A stretch of 64,000 bases of DNA from Bacillota bacterium (lineage in GTDB: Bacteria; Bacillota; Clostridia; Acetivibrionales; Acetivibrionaceae): NCBI GenBank assembly GCA_023398495.1, contig JAEWSG010000005.1, forward strand, positions 62,001 to 126,000, written 5' to 3'. The translations under genes and the position numbers were made by a program. Positions 33,146 to 41,841 of the stretch are shown here, in pieces. The notes under the pieces were generated by a model. The model was not told the origin of the DNA. It did not search any database and saw only the letters and a list, made by a program, of their open reading frames with translations. Each line of letters opens with the position of its first letter. Position 1 is the first letter of the stretch.

Positions 33146-33979
33146 TTATGCCAAGGATTTCATTAGCTCATCAAAACTTATCTCTGCGTCAAACCTTGAC
33201 ATATTGTCAATAATCTCCTGCTCGGTAAAAACTTTTGCAAGTTTCATGTCTTCATCTAGTACATATATTATATGAAATCTGTCAAAGTCCATATCTTTAA
33301 GAATGTCTCCTAATCGCATGGATTTAATGACTACCAATTCTCTGCCTGGATATATTCCCTTTCTAAGAAATCTGGAACGTTTGTAAACAAGGTTTTTGAT
33401 GTTCATAAAATATACCTCCGACTCCTCATATTTTAAAAAATGAAAAATGTAACTCCCTAAAAAGATTAAGCTGAAGTTGTAAATATTGCCATAGAACTGA
33501 ATTATGCCTGAAATAATAATAAGCAATCCCAGCCCTTTTGACACTATCCTGGAGTATTTATACGCTTTAAACAAACCTATCCGTGATGTGAGGATATCTC
33601 TTAATATCCTGCCTCCATCAAGAGGTAACACCGGAAGCATGTTAAATACTGCTAAGAATACATTAACTAAGATAAAAAAACGCATATTATCTGATCCATG
33701 CAAATAATATGTGTTTATCAGAAAACACATCAAAAATATCAGTAAATTAATGAAAGGACCGCTTATATTAATAAGGAGCGAATTAGCATCATTATAAAAA
33801 TCGTCCTGAAAAACAGCGTTTAATCCTATTGGAAATATCTTTAGAGAATCCAGCTTTACACCCTGTACTACCGAAGCTGTTATATGAGCTGCCTCGTGAA
33901 TTATAAGAGCTGCAAAGGTTTCCAGATACTTATAATGGTAATTAAAAAAAAGCATTATCACAAAAACAACAAAGAACAT
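33146..33979 (-). CDS. spoIVFB: Sporulation intramembrane metalloprotease SpoIVFB
   Basis: An M50B site-2-type protease that in Bacillus cuts pro-sigma-K in the mother-cell membrane. The zinc motif is ALIIHEAAHIT, the third ligand is in LPVLPLDGGRIL, and about six hydrophobic segments are visible; the last 80 residues resemble the C-terminal CBS-like region. The ATG at 33979 has no ribosome site and cuts into the first conserved block. Sixteen codons upstream an ATT at 34027, seven bases after GGTGAGG, would add KKPFKIEIDP, which fits the family better. Confidence 0.88.
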   Translation of the reverse strand: MFFVVFVIMLFFNYHYKYLETFAALIIHEAAHITASVVQGVKLDSLKIFPIGLNAVFQDDFYNDANSLLINISGPFINLLIFLMCFLINTYYLHGSDNMRFFILVNVFLAVFNMLPVLPLDGGRILRDILTSRIGLFKAYKYSRIVSKGLGLLIIISGIIQFYGNIYNFSLIFLGSYIFHFLKYEESEVYFMNIKNLVYKRSRFLRKGIYPGRELVVIKSMRLGDILKDMDFDRFHIIYVLDEDMKLAKVFTEQEIIDNMSRFDAEISFDELMKSLA

Positions 33980-34095
33980 AGGGTCAATTTCTATTTTAAA
34001 AGGTTTTTTGACAATTTGTATAAAAATACTTATGCCTCACCGCCTTTCTAATGTCTGAAACAGTTATAGGATTCTCTCTAAACACTCTTGATGAA

Positions 34096-35085
34096 TTAAG
34101 GAGTATCCGAAAGTGTAACATAGTCAAGAGGGTTAACCGGCTCATTATCCTTTCTTACTTCAAAGTGTAAATGCGGACCTACAGCTGCTCCGGTGCATCC
34201 TACTTCTGCTATAACATCCCCTTTATTAACCTTTTGACCTTTACTTACAAGTAGTTTTGAACAATGGGCATATAATGTTGTTAATCCATCAACATGTTTT
34301 ATTTTTACATAATTCCCATACGTTTCTTCTTCGTCAGCTTCTAGTACCTCTCCATCATATGCAGCTTTAATAGGTGCCCCGCTTTGAGCCTCTATGTCAA
34401 TTCCCTTATGAAATAATATTGTATTTTTTATAGGATGCAGTCTTTCTCCATAAAAAGATCCTATAATTCCTCCAATAGGTATTATAAATGAATATCCTGC
34501 ACCTCCAAAAATTTGTTCACTGTCAACATTATCATCTTCAAGCGGCTCCTGTGATTCCTGTTCAATTTCATCTTCTGTACTCTTATCCAAACCATTATCA
34601 TATTCCATGCTTTCTACCAAAGATCCTTCATCAGTAAATACCGCACTTACAGGCTCAAGATCCTCTTTAAAACTTTCCTCGGCTTCATTTCCCTTTGAAA
34701 CACTGTTACCGGATACGTCTTTGCCCAAATCTTTACTAGTATCTCCCGTCAAACCATCTCCACCAATTTCTTCGTTTCCGTTTGTAATGTTGTTAAACAC
34801 ACTTTGCACACTCTTAACTCCACCAAAAATACTTTTTAGATCAATGTCATATGCTAAAGCACCTTTTATTTTGTTTTCCAGAAAAATAGTTTGCACAGTG
34901 TCAATCTTTATAACTGCTGCTATTATAGCAAAAATCACCATACCCGCCAACATCTGTCTCAGTACTTTTATAAGCAGCTTTCGGGCAAAATCATCCTTTA
35001 GTCTTCTACTCCTCTTTAATTTCTTTTTTGTCTGCTGACCTGTAAATTGTCTTGAGTACCTTGGTCTATAAACTATATCGTCCAT
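34096..35085 (-). CDS. spoIVFA: M23 metallopeptidase, SpoIVFA-like
   Basis: A 329-residue membrane-anchored protein: basic N-terminus, one transmembrane segment (about 46-62), an acidic low-complexity region (about 90-195) and an M23 domain (about 200-325). Unlike Bacillus SpoIVFA, which is regarded as catalytically inactive, the lysostaphin-type zinc and catalytic motifs are intact here: FHKGIDIE, LYAHCSKL and GPHLHFEV. It is encoded next to spoIVFB on the same strand, as spoIVFA is, which supports the name. ATG at 35085 follows AGAGGTG. Confidence 0.82.
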   Translation of the reverse strand: MDDIVYRPRYSRQFTGQQTKKKLKRSRRLKDDFARKLLIKVLRQMLAGMVIFAIIAAVIKIDTVQTIFLENKIKGALAYDIDLKSIFGGVKSVQSVFNNITNGNEEIGGDGLTGDTSKDLGKDVSGNSVSKGNEAEESFKEDLEPVSAVFTDEGSLVESMEYDNGLDKSTEDEIEQESQEPLEDDNVDSEQIFGGAGYSFIIPIGGIIGSFYGERLHPIKNTILFHKGIDIEAQSGAPIKAAYDGEVLEADEEETYGNYVKIKHVDGLTTLYAHCSKLLVSKGQKVNKGDVIAEVGCTGAAVGPHLHFEVRKDNEPVNPLDYVTLSDTP

Positions 35086-35330
35086 CGTTAAAACACCTCT
35101 TTTTCCTTAATCTGTTTCTTAAATGCCTATTAATTGTCAATGCTCCTTAATGTGTCTTCCCCTGCATAATTTTTAGTACTAGTGAAGGAAATGCCCCCGA
35201 AACAGATGCAAGCTATATTTTGTTTCTTTAGTAAAGCATATACTTAAATGGTTTTATAGCTGGAAAACTCTAAAACCAAAATTAAAGGACGTTTTTTATC
35301 TAAACCAGAAAAAGTTTGGGTTCTATACAG

Positions 35331-35356
35331 ATTTAACTTTAGTGTACGTTATCTAT
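35331..35356 (+). repeat. Family 2 short motif (copy 1)
   Basis: The block ATTTAACTTTAGTGTACG followed by TTATCTATA also occurs exactly at 55944-55970, and a diverged reverse copy occurs at 53290-53315. Here it abuts the left end of a family 1 repeat. Confidence 0.6.
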
Positions 35357-35457
35357 ATAAATCACGAAAATGATTATACATAGGAAAATTTGATTTTCGT
35401 GATATTGTATTAATGAAATTGAAGCCCGATGTAAAATCTTTATCAAGTTCAATATAT
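35353..35457 (-). repeat. Family 1 repeat, full copy G
   Basis: Reverse-oriented 105-base copy. The right hairpin is a perfect ATCACGAAAAT with ATTTTCGTGAT; the left hairpin stem is decayed (ATTGAAGCCCGAT with ATCAAGTTCAAT). Confidence 0.85.
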
Positions 35458-35499
35458 ATATTAGATTATATTTAATAAGAAAAGTAAATATTACAGCTC

Positions 35500-35603
35500 C
35501 TATACAAATCGTGAAAATGATTTTACAAGGAAAATTGAATTTTAACGATAATAAATCAAGGAAATTAAAGCCCGATGTGAAATCATTATCAAGTTCAATA
35601 TAG
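35500..35603 (-). repeat. Family 1 repeat, full copy H
   Basis: A second reverse copy 42 bases from copy G, ending ATATAG. The right hairpin pairs ATCGTGAAAAT with ATTTTAACGAT, one mismatch. It carries the same decayed left stem as copy G, suggesting that the two share a recent origin. Confidence 0.85.
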
Positions 35604-35627
35604 CAAAAAACTACTTTGAAAAACATA

Positions 35628-35660
35628 ACAAAACCCCCCCAAATTTAATGGGGAGGTTAA
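35628..35660 (-). terminator. Intrinsic terminator after mgsA
   Basis: On the minus strand AACCTCCCC pairs with GGGGGGGTT over an AT-rich loop, followed by TTGTT. It is close to the mgsA stop. Confidence 0.75.
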
Positions 35661-35672
35661 CCTTCCAGCTAT

Positions 35673-36068
35673 TTATTTTCCAATTATCTCACGCCAATCC
35701 AAGTCTCCTCTTTCAAGACCTCTTATCAGCATTTCTGCAGTACCCAGATTTGTTGCAAAAGGAATATTATTGATATCACATGATCTTAAGAGAGAACTTA
35801 TATCAGGCTCATGAGATTGTGCTGTTACAGGATCCCTGAAAAACAACACAAGATCCAACTCATTATATGCGGCCCTCGCACTAATCTGCTGTTCACCCAT
35901 CAAACCTGGTGAGAGCTTTTGAACATTAAGTCCTGTCGCCTCTATAATAATGGCTCCTGTTGTACCTGTGGCAAACAAATTGTGATTTTTCAGTATGCCC
36001 CTGTAGGCTATACAAAATGAGGCCATCAATTCTTTCTTTTTGTCGTGAGCTATTAATGCAATATTCAT
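35673..36068 (-). CDS. mgsA: Methylglyoxal synthase
   Basis: A 131-residue enzyme that turns dihydroxyacetone phosphate into methylglyoxal, an overflow bypass of lower glycolysis. Recognised by IALIAHDKKKELM, FATGTTGAIIIEATGL, LSPGLMGEQQI and the catalytic-Asp region DLVLFFRDPVTAQSHEPDI. ATG at 36068; ribosome site weak (GGATGG). It is downstream of minE on the same strand and may be cotranscribed with min genes. Confidence 0.96.
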   Translation of the reverse strand: MNIALIAHDKKKELMASFCIAYRGILKNHNLFATGTTGAIIIEATGLNVQKLSPGLMGEQQISARAAYNELDLVLFFRDPVTAQSHEPDISSLLRSCDINNIPFATNLGTAEMLIRGLERGDLDWREIIGK

Positions 36069-36117
36069 TGTAAATCCATCCAGTACTTAAAATAAGGTAT
36101 AAATTACTAAAACATTA

Positions 36118-36402
36118 TCATTTTCCGCTATTCTTTACATTCCTGATAGGTATATTCGCAACCAAAGCCGGAACTATACGGTCACCCTCTTCACTTTTTG
36201 TCCTGGTCATCTGTATGTCAAGCGTGTCTTCATCTATATCCATATAATTGGATATTACCTTGATGATTTCTCCTTTAACCATCTCCAAAAACTGAGGAGA
36301 GACATTTGCCCTGTCATGGATTAGTACTAGCTTCAGTCGTTCCTTTGCAAAGTCTTTAGAATTTTTAGACCTGCCAAATATCTTCGATAAATCTAGCAAC
36401 AT
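36118..36402 (-). CDS. minE: Cell division topological specificity factor MinE
   Basis: A 94-residue MinE. The N-terminal helix binds membrane and the RLKLVLIHDRANVSP segment contacts MinD; the C-terminal half (DTLDIQMTR onward) is the dimerisation domain. With MinC and MinD it keeps the division site at mid-cell. ATG at 36402 follows AAGGAGGAG, 15 bases after the minD stop. Confidence 0.95.
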   Translation of the reverse strand: MLLDLSKIFGRSKNSKDFAKERLKLVLIHDRANVSPQFLEMVKGEIIKVISNYMDIDEDTLDIQMTRTKSEEGDRIVPALVANIPIRNVKNSGK

Positions 36403-36417
36403 AATTCTCCTCCTTAA

Positions 36418-37218
36418 TTAATTTGCTCTTAATCCAAATAACTTTTTAAGCTTAAACATTATGCCTTCTTCCATTTCAAGATTAAGTATAGGTACATTTT
36501 CGCCAAGAATTCTTCTGGTTATGCTTCTATAGGCCTCTCCTGCAAGAGATTTAGTGTCTGTCACCGCAGGTTCTCCCCTGTTGGTCGAAACAATGATCTT
36601 TTCATCATCAGGAACAACTCCGATTAAATCAATAGCAAGTATGTCAATAATATCGTCAATAGACATCATATCTCCACGCTTTACCATATCGGGCCTTACT
36701 CTGTTTATAAGCAGTTTAGGGTTTCTCAGCTCATTAGCTTCAAGTAATCCGATTATTCTGTCGGCATCTCTTACGGCTGAAACTTCAGGCGTAGTAACTA
36801 CTATAGCCTTGCTTGCTCCGGCAATAGCATTTTTAAAACCCTGTTCAATGCCGGCGGGACAGTCAACCAATATAAAATCATATTCCTGCTTCAACTCGTC
36901 TGTAAGCTTAACCATCTGCTCAGGATTAACAGCAGATTTGTCTCTGGTCTGCGCAGCCGGCAATAAATGAAGTCCTTCATAACGCTTGTCCTTAATCAAG
37001 GCTTGCTTAATTCTGCAAGTACCTTCTATTACATCAACAAGATCATATACTATCCTGTTTTCCAACCCCATAACAACATCCAGATTTCTTAATCCTATAT
37101 CTGTATCAAGCAAAACAACTTTTTTACCTTGAAGTGCCAATCCGGTTCCAATGTTAGCCGTTGTTGTGGTCTTTCCTACACCACCCTTGCCTGAAGTTAT
37201 TACAATAACCTCGCCCAT
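36418..37218 (-). CDS. minD: Septum site-determining ATPase MinD
   Basis: A 266-residue deviant Walker A ATPase (VITSGKGGVGKTTTTANIG), with the switch and Walker B regions at LLDTDIGLRNLDVVMGLE and FILVDCPAGIEQGF. The C-terminal EEGIMFKLKKLFGLR is the amphipathic membrane-targeting helix. ATG at 37218 is preceded by GGGAGG; an upstream ATG six codons out is ignored. It recruits MinC to block division away from mid-cell. Confidence 0.96.
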   Translation of the reverse strand: MGEVIVITSGKGGVGKTTTTANIGTGLALQGKKVVLLDTDIGLRNLDVVMGLENRIVYDLVDVIEGTCRIKQALIKDKRYEGLHLLPAAQTRDKSAVNPEQMVKLTDELKQEYDFILVDCPAGIEQGFKNAIAGASKAIVVTTPEVSAVRDADRIIGLLEANELRNPKLLINRVRPDMVKRGDMMSIDDIIDILAIDLIGVVPDDEKIIVSTNRGEPAVTDTKSLAGEAYRSITRRILGENVPILNLEMEEGIMFKLKKLFGLRAN

Positions 37219-37405
37219 ATGTCTACCTCCCGCCATATATTCACGAAAACGCTATTTCAAAGCATAGATTTGAAAACATTTTCCACAATTTAGTCTGAAT
37301 GAATAAATACATATTGTATATAAATTCAATTTTGATCATTAATAACACTATATATTTCTTTTTATCATTTGTCAATTCTTCATTAATCATTACCGGACAC
37401 ATAAT

Positions 37406-38086
37406 CTATCTCGCAGGTAAATATCTGTCAATGTATACAATATCATCCTTTATATATGCCATTTCAGGTATAAACTGCCCCCCATTATCTTTTTCGTCGG
37501 GAGAACGTGTTATTACGTCAGCAATCCTAAGTTGTGTTGGCTGAAGATTCAGTGCTACCACTATTGCTTCCTTGTTGCCATTTGCTCCGGCATGCACAAT
37601 ACCTCTTAACGAGCCCATAATTACAACATTTCCAGTTGCAACTATTTCTGCTCCAGGATTCACATCACCGATTACAACCAGATTACCGTCAAAATTGATT
37701 AACTGCCCCGATCTTACGGTGCCCCTGTAGAATTTAGTCATTCCCTCTTCCAGTCCCTTAAAAAAGAAATTGCTCATTCTGATTTTTGCATGTGGTTGTG
37801 AATGTGGCTCAACCTCTAGTTTTGGCGGCTCTTCTGTGTCCATTTCAATTCCTGTTATTTTGGCTCCGCTCTTATTCTGGAGAAGCTGAAAAACTTTTTC
37901 TTCTTCAGCAAATGACAGCTTTTTGCCCCTGTACTTGACTAATAGCGTAGCACCCTTAAAAAACTTTCCAGCAGATAAAACTTTTTCCTCCATCTGACTT
38001 AATATCTCATCAAACTCAACTTCTTCCTTCATAATAATTGTGAGACAGTTTAAAGAACCTTTAAAAACCACACTGCCTTCGTTCAT
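37406..38086 (-). CDS. minC: Septum site-determining protein MinC
   Basis: A 226-residue FtsZ inhibitor. The N-terminal domain (about 1-100) contains KGSLNCLTIIM; the C-terminal beta-helix (about 115-215) starts YRGTVRSGQLINFDGNLVVIGDVNPGAEIVATGNVVIMG and includes RGIVHAG, the MinD-binding surface. ATG at 38086 follows GGGGG. A 187-base gap precedes minD. Confidence 0.95.
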   Translation of the reverse strand: MNEGSVVFKGSLNCLTIIMKEEVEFDEILSQMEEKVLSAGKFFKGATLLVKYRGKKLSFAEEEKVFQLLQNKSGAKITGIEMDTEEPPKLEVEPHSQPHAKIRMSNFFFKGLEEGMTKFYRGTVRSGQLINFDGNLVVIGDVNPGAEIVATGNVVIMGSLRGIVHAGANGNKEAIVVALNLQPTQLRIADVITRSPDEKDNGGQFIPEMAYIKDDIVYIDRYLPAR

Positions 38087-38204
38087 TTATATTAACCCCC
38101 ATTGCATTAATTTATATTTATTTTTACTTTGACTATATTTAGGAAGACGCAAACTATTACTTCCTCTGATATTTTTGCTTAAAACCAACTGACTTTTACA
38201 CTCT

Positions 38205-40346
38205 TTAACGTGTAAATCCAACCTGTTCTACCACAATCTGATCGTCAGTATACGTCTGACTGTTCAACCCAAAGTACTCTTTGAGCACATCGCGGGCAAT
38301 CGGTGCAGTATATGAGCCCCAAACTGCATGTTCAACAACAACAGCCACCGCAATTTTAGGGTTGTCGGCAGGAGCATATGCAATAAAAAGACCATTTGAT
38401 GAGCTACCTTTGGATTCGTTTCCTGTCTCAGGCGTTCCAGTTTTAGATGCAACTTTAAACGGGAAATCCTTGAAAGTCGAATAGGCAGTTCCTTCAACAG
38501 AGTTTGAAACCTCCTTCATGCCCTCATTAATAGCTTCCATAGTCTCCTTCTTAACAGGCACTACTTCGTATTCAGGCTTGGTTTCCATAACTATAGAGCC
38601 ATCATATTTTTTTACATACTTTATCAAATGTGGTTTATATCTCTTTCCTCCATTTGCGAGGGTACTGACATAGTTTGCAATCTGTAAAGGAGTAAACACA
38701 TTGTCAAATTGCCCTATAGCAGACTGGGCTGTGTCTGCCGGTCTCCAATCATCATTCCTGTGCTCCTTCTTTGTCTCCTTGTTGGCTCTCATGCCTTTTG
38801 CCTCTCCTCCAATTTCAATCCCTGTCCGCTCACCAAGTCCAAAAAGCTTTGCCCATTTGTCGATCTTGTCAATCCCAGTTCTAAACCCAATATCATGAAA
38901 ATATATATTACACGATGTAGCCAATGCCTCTTTGAGATCTATGTCGTAATGCGGTCCAATTTTATTTCTGTATTCCAGGCAGTAAAACATCATGCCGCCA
39001 ATATTCATATACCCCTTGTCATAGAGCTTATCTTTAGGTTTAATGATACCCTCTTCAAGTGCAGCTATTGCAGTTATTGGTTTGTAAATTGAACCGGGTG
39101 TATATACTCCCCTGATGGCTCTATTGAACGTAGGTAAATTTTTACCATCATTAAGATATTCCATCTTTTTTTTCTGTGCCTCTTTATCTTCTAACCCTGC
39201 AAGGAAAACAGCGGGATCGTAGGTCGGATAACTTGCCATAGCAAGAATTTCACCATTATTGACATCCATTGCAACAACCGCACCTGCAAAAGCATCCCCG
39301 AAATTCTTTTTATTATCGGCTTTTGACTTAATAAGCTCTATGTTTCGTTGTAAAGATTCCATTGCAACTTTTTGAAGCCGTGAGTCTATAGTAAGGTAAA
39401 CATCGTTACCCGGTATTGCCGGCTCACTGCTCAGTTCAGCAGTAAGTCTTCCACTTGTGTCAACCTCTACCCTTTTCTTTCCGTTTATCCCCCTCAGATA
39501 ATTTTCAGCTGCCAGTTCTATCCCAGTCTTTCCGATTTTGTCATTCAACTTATAACCAGAATCCTTATTCGCCTCATATTCTGTCTCATTCATCAAGCCT
39601 ATATATCCTAATACATGTGCAATATTTGAAGCATCAACGTATTTTCTTTCAGGTTCCATATCAATAAGAACCCCCGGGAACTCGTGTCTGCGTTCCTCAA
39701 TTTGAGCAACTGATTTAGCATCTAAATCCTTTGCAATACAAAGCGGGCTAGACGCTGTATAGCCTTTAATCAGCATATCATATCTTATGCACATTATTTT
39801 GTATGCTTCTTCATCAGTGTACTTTTCATCAATACCAAACTTTTTTTCTCTGAAATACTTAAATACGTCATAAGGTGTTTTCAATAATTCAATATCTTCT
39901 TTCTTGTTTACCATTTCGCTTTTCCACTTCTGGAGTGCTTTTTCCGACTTGTTTATGCTGTCACCAAATGAAATTGGATTATAATTCAGATACTTTTTAA
40001 GTCCTGATTCAAATGAATCTCCATTACCTTCAAAAATATCAATCAATTTAAGAATCATCTCATTAACTTCAGGTTCTTTAAGATCTGTCCTTGCTACCTG
40101 AACCGTATACCCAACCCTGTTTGTAGCTATAGGTATCCCATTGGTATCTGCTATTATACCCCTTGACGCAATAATTTCCCTTTCCCGAAGAAGCCTTCTC
40201 TGGGAGCTTTCATCATTTTCTTTTCCATGAATTATTTGAAGGTTGATCAATTGGACTACGATTACAACAAAAACCAGCAAAAACATAATTGCCAGCAAAA
40301 CAAATCTTTCATTTGACCTCTCTTCCACAACCTCACCACCAGTCAT
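38205..40346 (-). CDS. mrdA: Penicillin-binding protein 2 (elongation transpeptidase)
   Basis: A 713-residue class B PBP that cross-links side-wall peptidoglycan. One N-terminal membrane anchor (about 14-37) is followed by a dimerisation region that contains an insert at about 95-185 compared with short PBP2s. The transpeptidase motifs are S419-I-Y-K422 in TPGSIYKP, S478-C-N480 and K635-T-G in ASKTGTPE. It lies with mreBCD, as expected for the rod complex. The ribosome site before ATG 40346 is distant (GAGGCGG). Confidence 0.95.
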   Translation of the reverse strand: MTGGEVVEERSNERFVLLAIMFLLVFVVIVVQLINLQIIHGKENDESSQRRLLREREIIASRGIIADTNGIPIATNRVGYTVQVARTDLKEPEVNEMILKLIDIFEGNGDSFESGLKKYLNYNPISFGDSINKSEKALQKWKSEMVNKKEDIELLKTPYDVFKYFREKKFGIDEKYTDEEAYKIMCIRYDMLIKGYTASSPLCIAKDLDAKSVAQIEERRHEFPGVLIDMEPERKYVDASNIAHVLGYIGLMNETEYEANKDSGYKLNDKIGKTGIELAAENYLRGINGKKRVEVDTSGRLTAELSSEPAIPGNDVYLTIDSRLQKVAMESLQRNIELIKSKADNKKNFGDAFAGAVVAMDVNNGEILAMASYPTYDPAVFLAGLEDKEAQKKKMEYLNDGKNLPTFNRAIRGVYTPGSIYKPITAIAALEEGIIKPKDKLYDKGYMNIGGMMFYCLEYRNKIGPHYDIDLKEALATSCNIYFHDIGFRTGIDKIDKWAKLFGLGERTGIEIGGEAKGMRANKETKKEHRNDDWRPADTAQSAIGQFDNVFTPLQIANYVSTLANGGKRYKPHLIKYVKKYDGSIVMETKPEYEVVPVKKETMEAINEGMKEVSNSVEGTAYSTFKDFPFKVASKTGTPETGNESKGSSSNGLFIAYAPADNPKIAVAVVVEHAVWGSYTAPIARDVLKEYFGLNSQTYTDDQIVVEQVGFTR

Positions 40347-40454
40347 AAATTAGCATACCGCCTCAAGCATTACCAAATCGAGGCTGACAAACACCAAATA
40401 ATTTAAAAATTTATACTTCCCCAAGGATAGTTTAAATCATGAAAGCAATAAGAA

Positions 40455-40970
40455 TCAATACCTTCTCGAATTCTTGTCAAACTCTTCAAACCGTCTGTGC
40501 ATTTTTAGCACAATAAAGAATATAATAATTGAAATTACGCTGTTATAAATTGCTTCAGGGATAATAACCTTCTGCATGGGGTAAATAAACCCAAGCGGGC
40601 TTCTTAAAAATGTACTTAAAAAGTAAACAAGGTATTCATATATTACACTGAAAACAAAAGTCAAAAAAACAGCAATAAGAACATTTTCTCTGTAAAGTTT
40701 CTTATTCAAAGAGCTGACAGTAAGACCAAGATAAAGTCCGAGCAAAGCATAAAAACCAATAACCATTCCTGATACAGAATCCTGAAAAAGTCCACAAAAG
40801 AAACCAACAATTGCACCCTCAGTATTATTTCTTAAAAGAGCAACGACAATTATAACAACTATAGCTATGTTTGGCTTCACGTCATAAATGCTTATATAAC
40901 TTCCAAGGGTAGATTGAATCAGTACAACCAAAAAAACAAGTATCGTATAGGCAATTATTTTTAATCTCAT
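40455..40970 (-). CDS. mreD: Rod shape-determining protein MreD
   Basis: A 171-residue membrane protein with about five hydrophobic segments, characteristic VVLIQSTLGSYISIYDVKPN and VGFFCGLFQDSVSG motifs. It links MreC to the elongation machinery. Its start overlaps the mreC stop by four bases. Confidence 0.93.
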   Translation of the reverse strand: MRLKIIAYTILVFLVVLIQSTLGSYISIYDVKPNIAIVVIIVVALLRNNTEGAIVGFFCGLFQDSVSGMVIGFYALLGLYLGLTVSSLNKKLYRENVLIAVFLTFVFSVIYEYLVYFLSTFLRSPLGFIYPMQKVIIPEAIYNSVISIIIFFIVLKMHRRFEEFDKNSRRY

Positions 40971-41824
40971 CTGTTATTTTCGCCTACTTCACTATTAGAA
41001 TTCTTTTCCTTTAAAACAAAAACTTCTTCAAGTCTTTTGAAATCCACAGAAGGCTCGATTATAGCATATCTATCAAGTTCGTTCGTCCTTTGTCTTACTT
41101 CCTTTACTTTGCCTATAATAATACCCTTAGGATAAATACCTCCCATACCTGAAGTTTCAACGTTATCGTTCACAGCTACATCCACATCAGCTGGAATATA
41201 TTCCATTATGCAAAGCCCCTGGTCTTTAAGCTTATTATCACCTTTTATAACGACGAGGTCACTAGTCTTTGATAATCTTGCACTGACAGAACTTTCTTCA
41301 TCTATTATGGAAATAACTTTAGAGGAAAAAAGATCTGCTTTCATAACTCTTCCTACAAGACCCTTGCTGGTCACAATAGGGTAGTCATTTTTTATACCGT
41401 CTTTTGTACCTCTGTCAATAGTAAATATATTAAACCAGTTTCCCATATCCTTGGCAATTATGTTAGATCCCAACATCTCTCTATCACTGTATTGATCCTT
41501 GATATTCAGAGCTTGCCTGAGTTCTTCATTTTTTGCTTTAAACTCTATCAGATCTTCTTTTTCAGTCTCTAATTCATCTATCCTTTGCTTCAACAATTCA
41601 TTTTCTTTTCTCAATCTGTTTATATCATCAAAGTGGGCAAAAAAATCATTAATCTTGGCACCAGAAGAATTTAAAAATCTCTGAAACGGTGTTAAAACAG
41701 TGTTAAAAATATCACTTACATAATTAACCCTGCTATTTCGCATCGATGAAAATCCTATAGTAACTAAGAGAGCCATAGAGATAATCAATAAAATAAATAT
41801 TTTACTTTTAATAAGACGCAACAA
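40967..41824 (-). CDS. mreC: Rod shape-determining protein MreC
   Basis: A 285-residue MreC: one N-terminal membrane anchor (about 8-27), a coiled coil (about 65-105, rich in RKENELLKQRIDELE), and a paired beta-domain with NIIAKDMGNWFNIFTIDRGTKDGI and VGRVMKADLFSSKV. The start is TTG at 41824, ten bases from GGGAG. It lies between mreB and mreD. Confidence 0.94.
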   Translation of the reverse strand: MLRLIKSKIFILLIISMALLVTIGFSSMRNSRVNYVSDIFNTVLTPFQRFLNSSGAKINDFFAHFDDINRLRKENELLKQRIDELETEKEDLIEFKAKNEELRQALNIKDQYSDREMLGSNIIAKDMGNWFNIFTIDRGTKDGIKNDYPIVTSKGLVGRVMKADLFSSKVISIIDEESSVSARLSKTSDLVVIKGDNKLKDQGLCIMEYIPADVDVAVNDNVETSGMGGIYPKGIIIGKVKEVRQRTNELDRYAIIEPSVDFKRLEEVFVLKEKNSNSEVGENNR

Positions 41825-41841
41825 AATACATTATCTCCCTT

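Larger units (their letters stand above)
35086..35672. other. Spacer with two tandem family 1 repeats
   Basis: 587 bases between mgsA and the SpoIVFA-like gene. It holds two same-orientation family 1 copies (35353-35457 and 35500-35603), a shared motif (35331-35356, family 2), and the mgsA terminator. No coding sequence is visible. Confidence 0.6.

Noticed and set aside
10235..35603. Family 1 repeats considered as a CRISPR array
   Set aside because: Copies are dispersed over kilobases, in both orientations, without regular spacers, and no cas gene is present.
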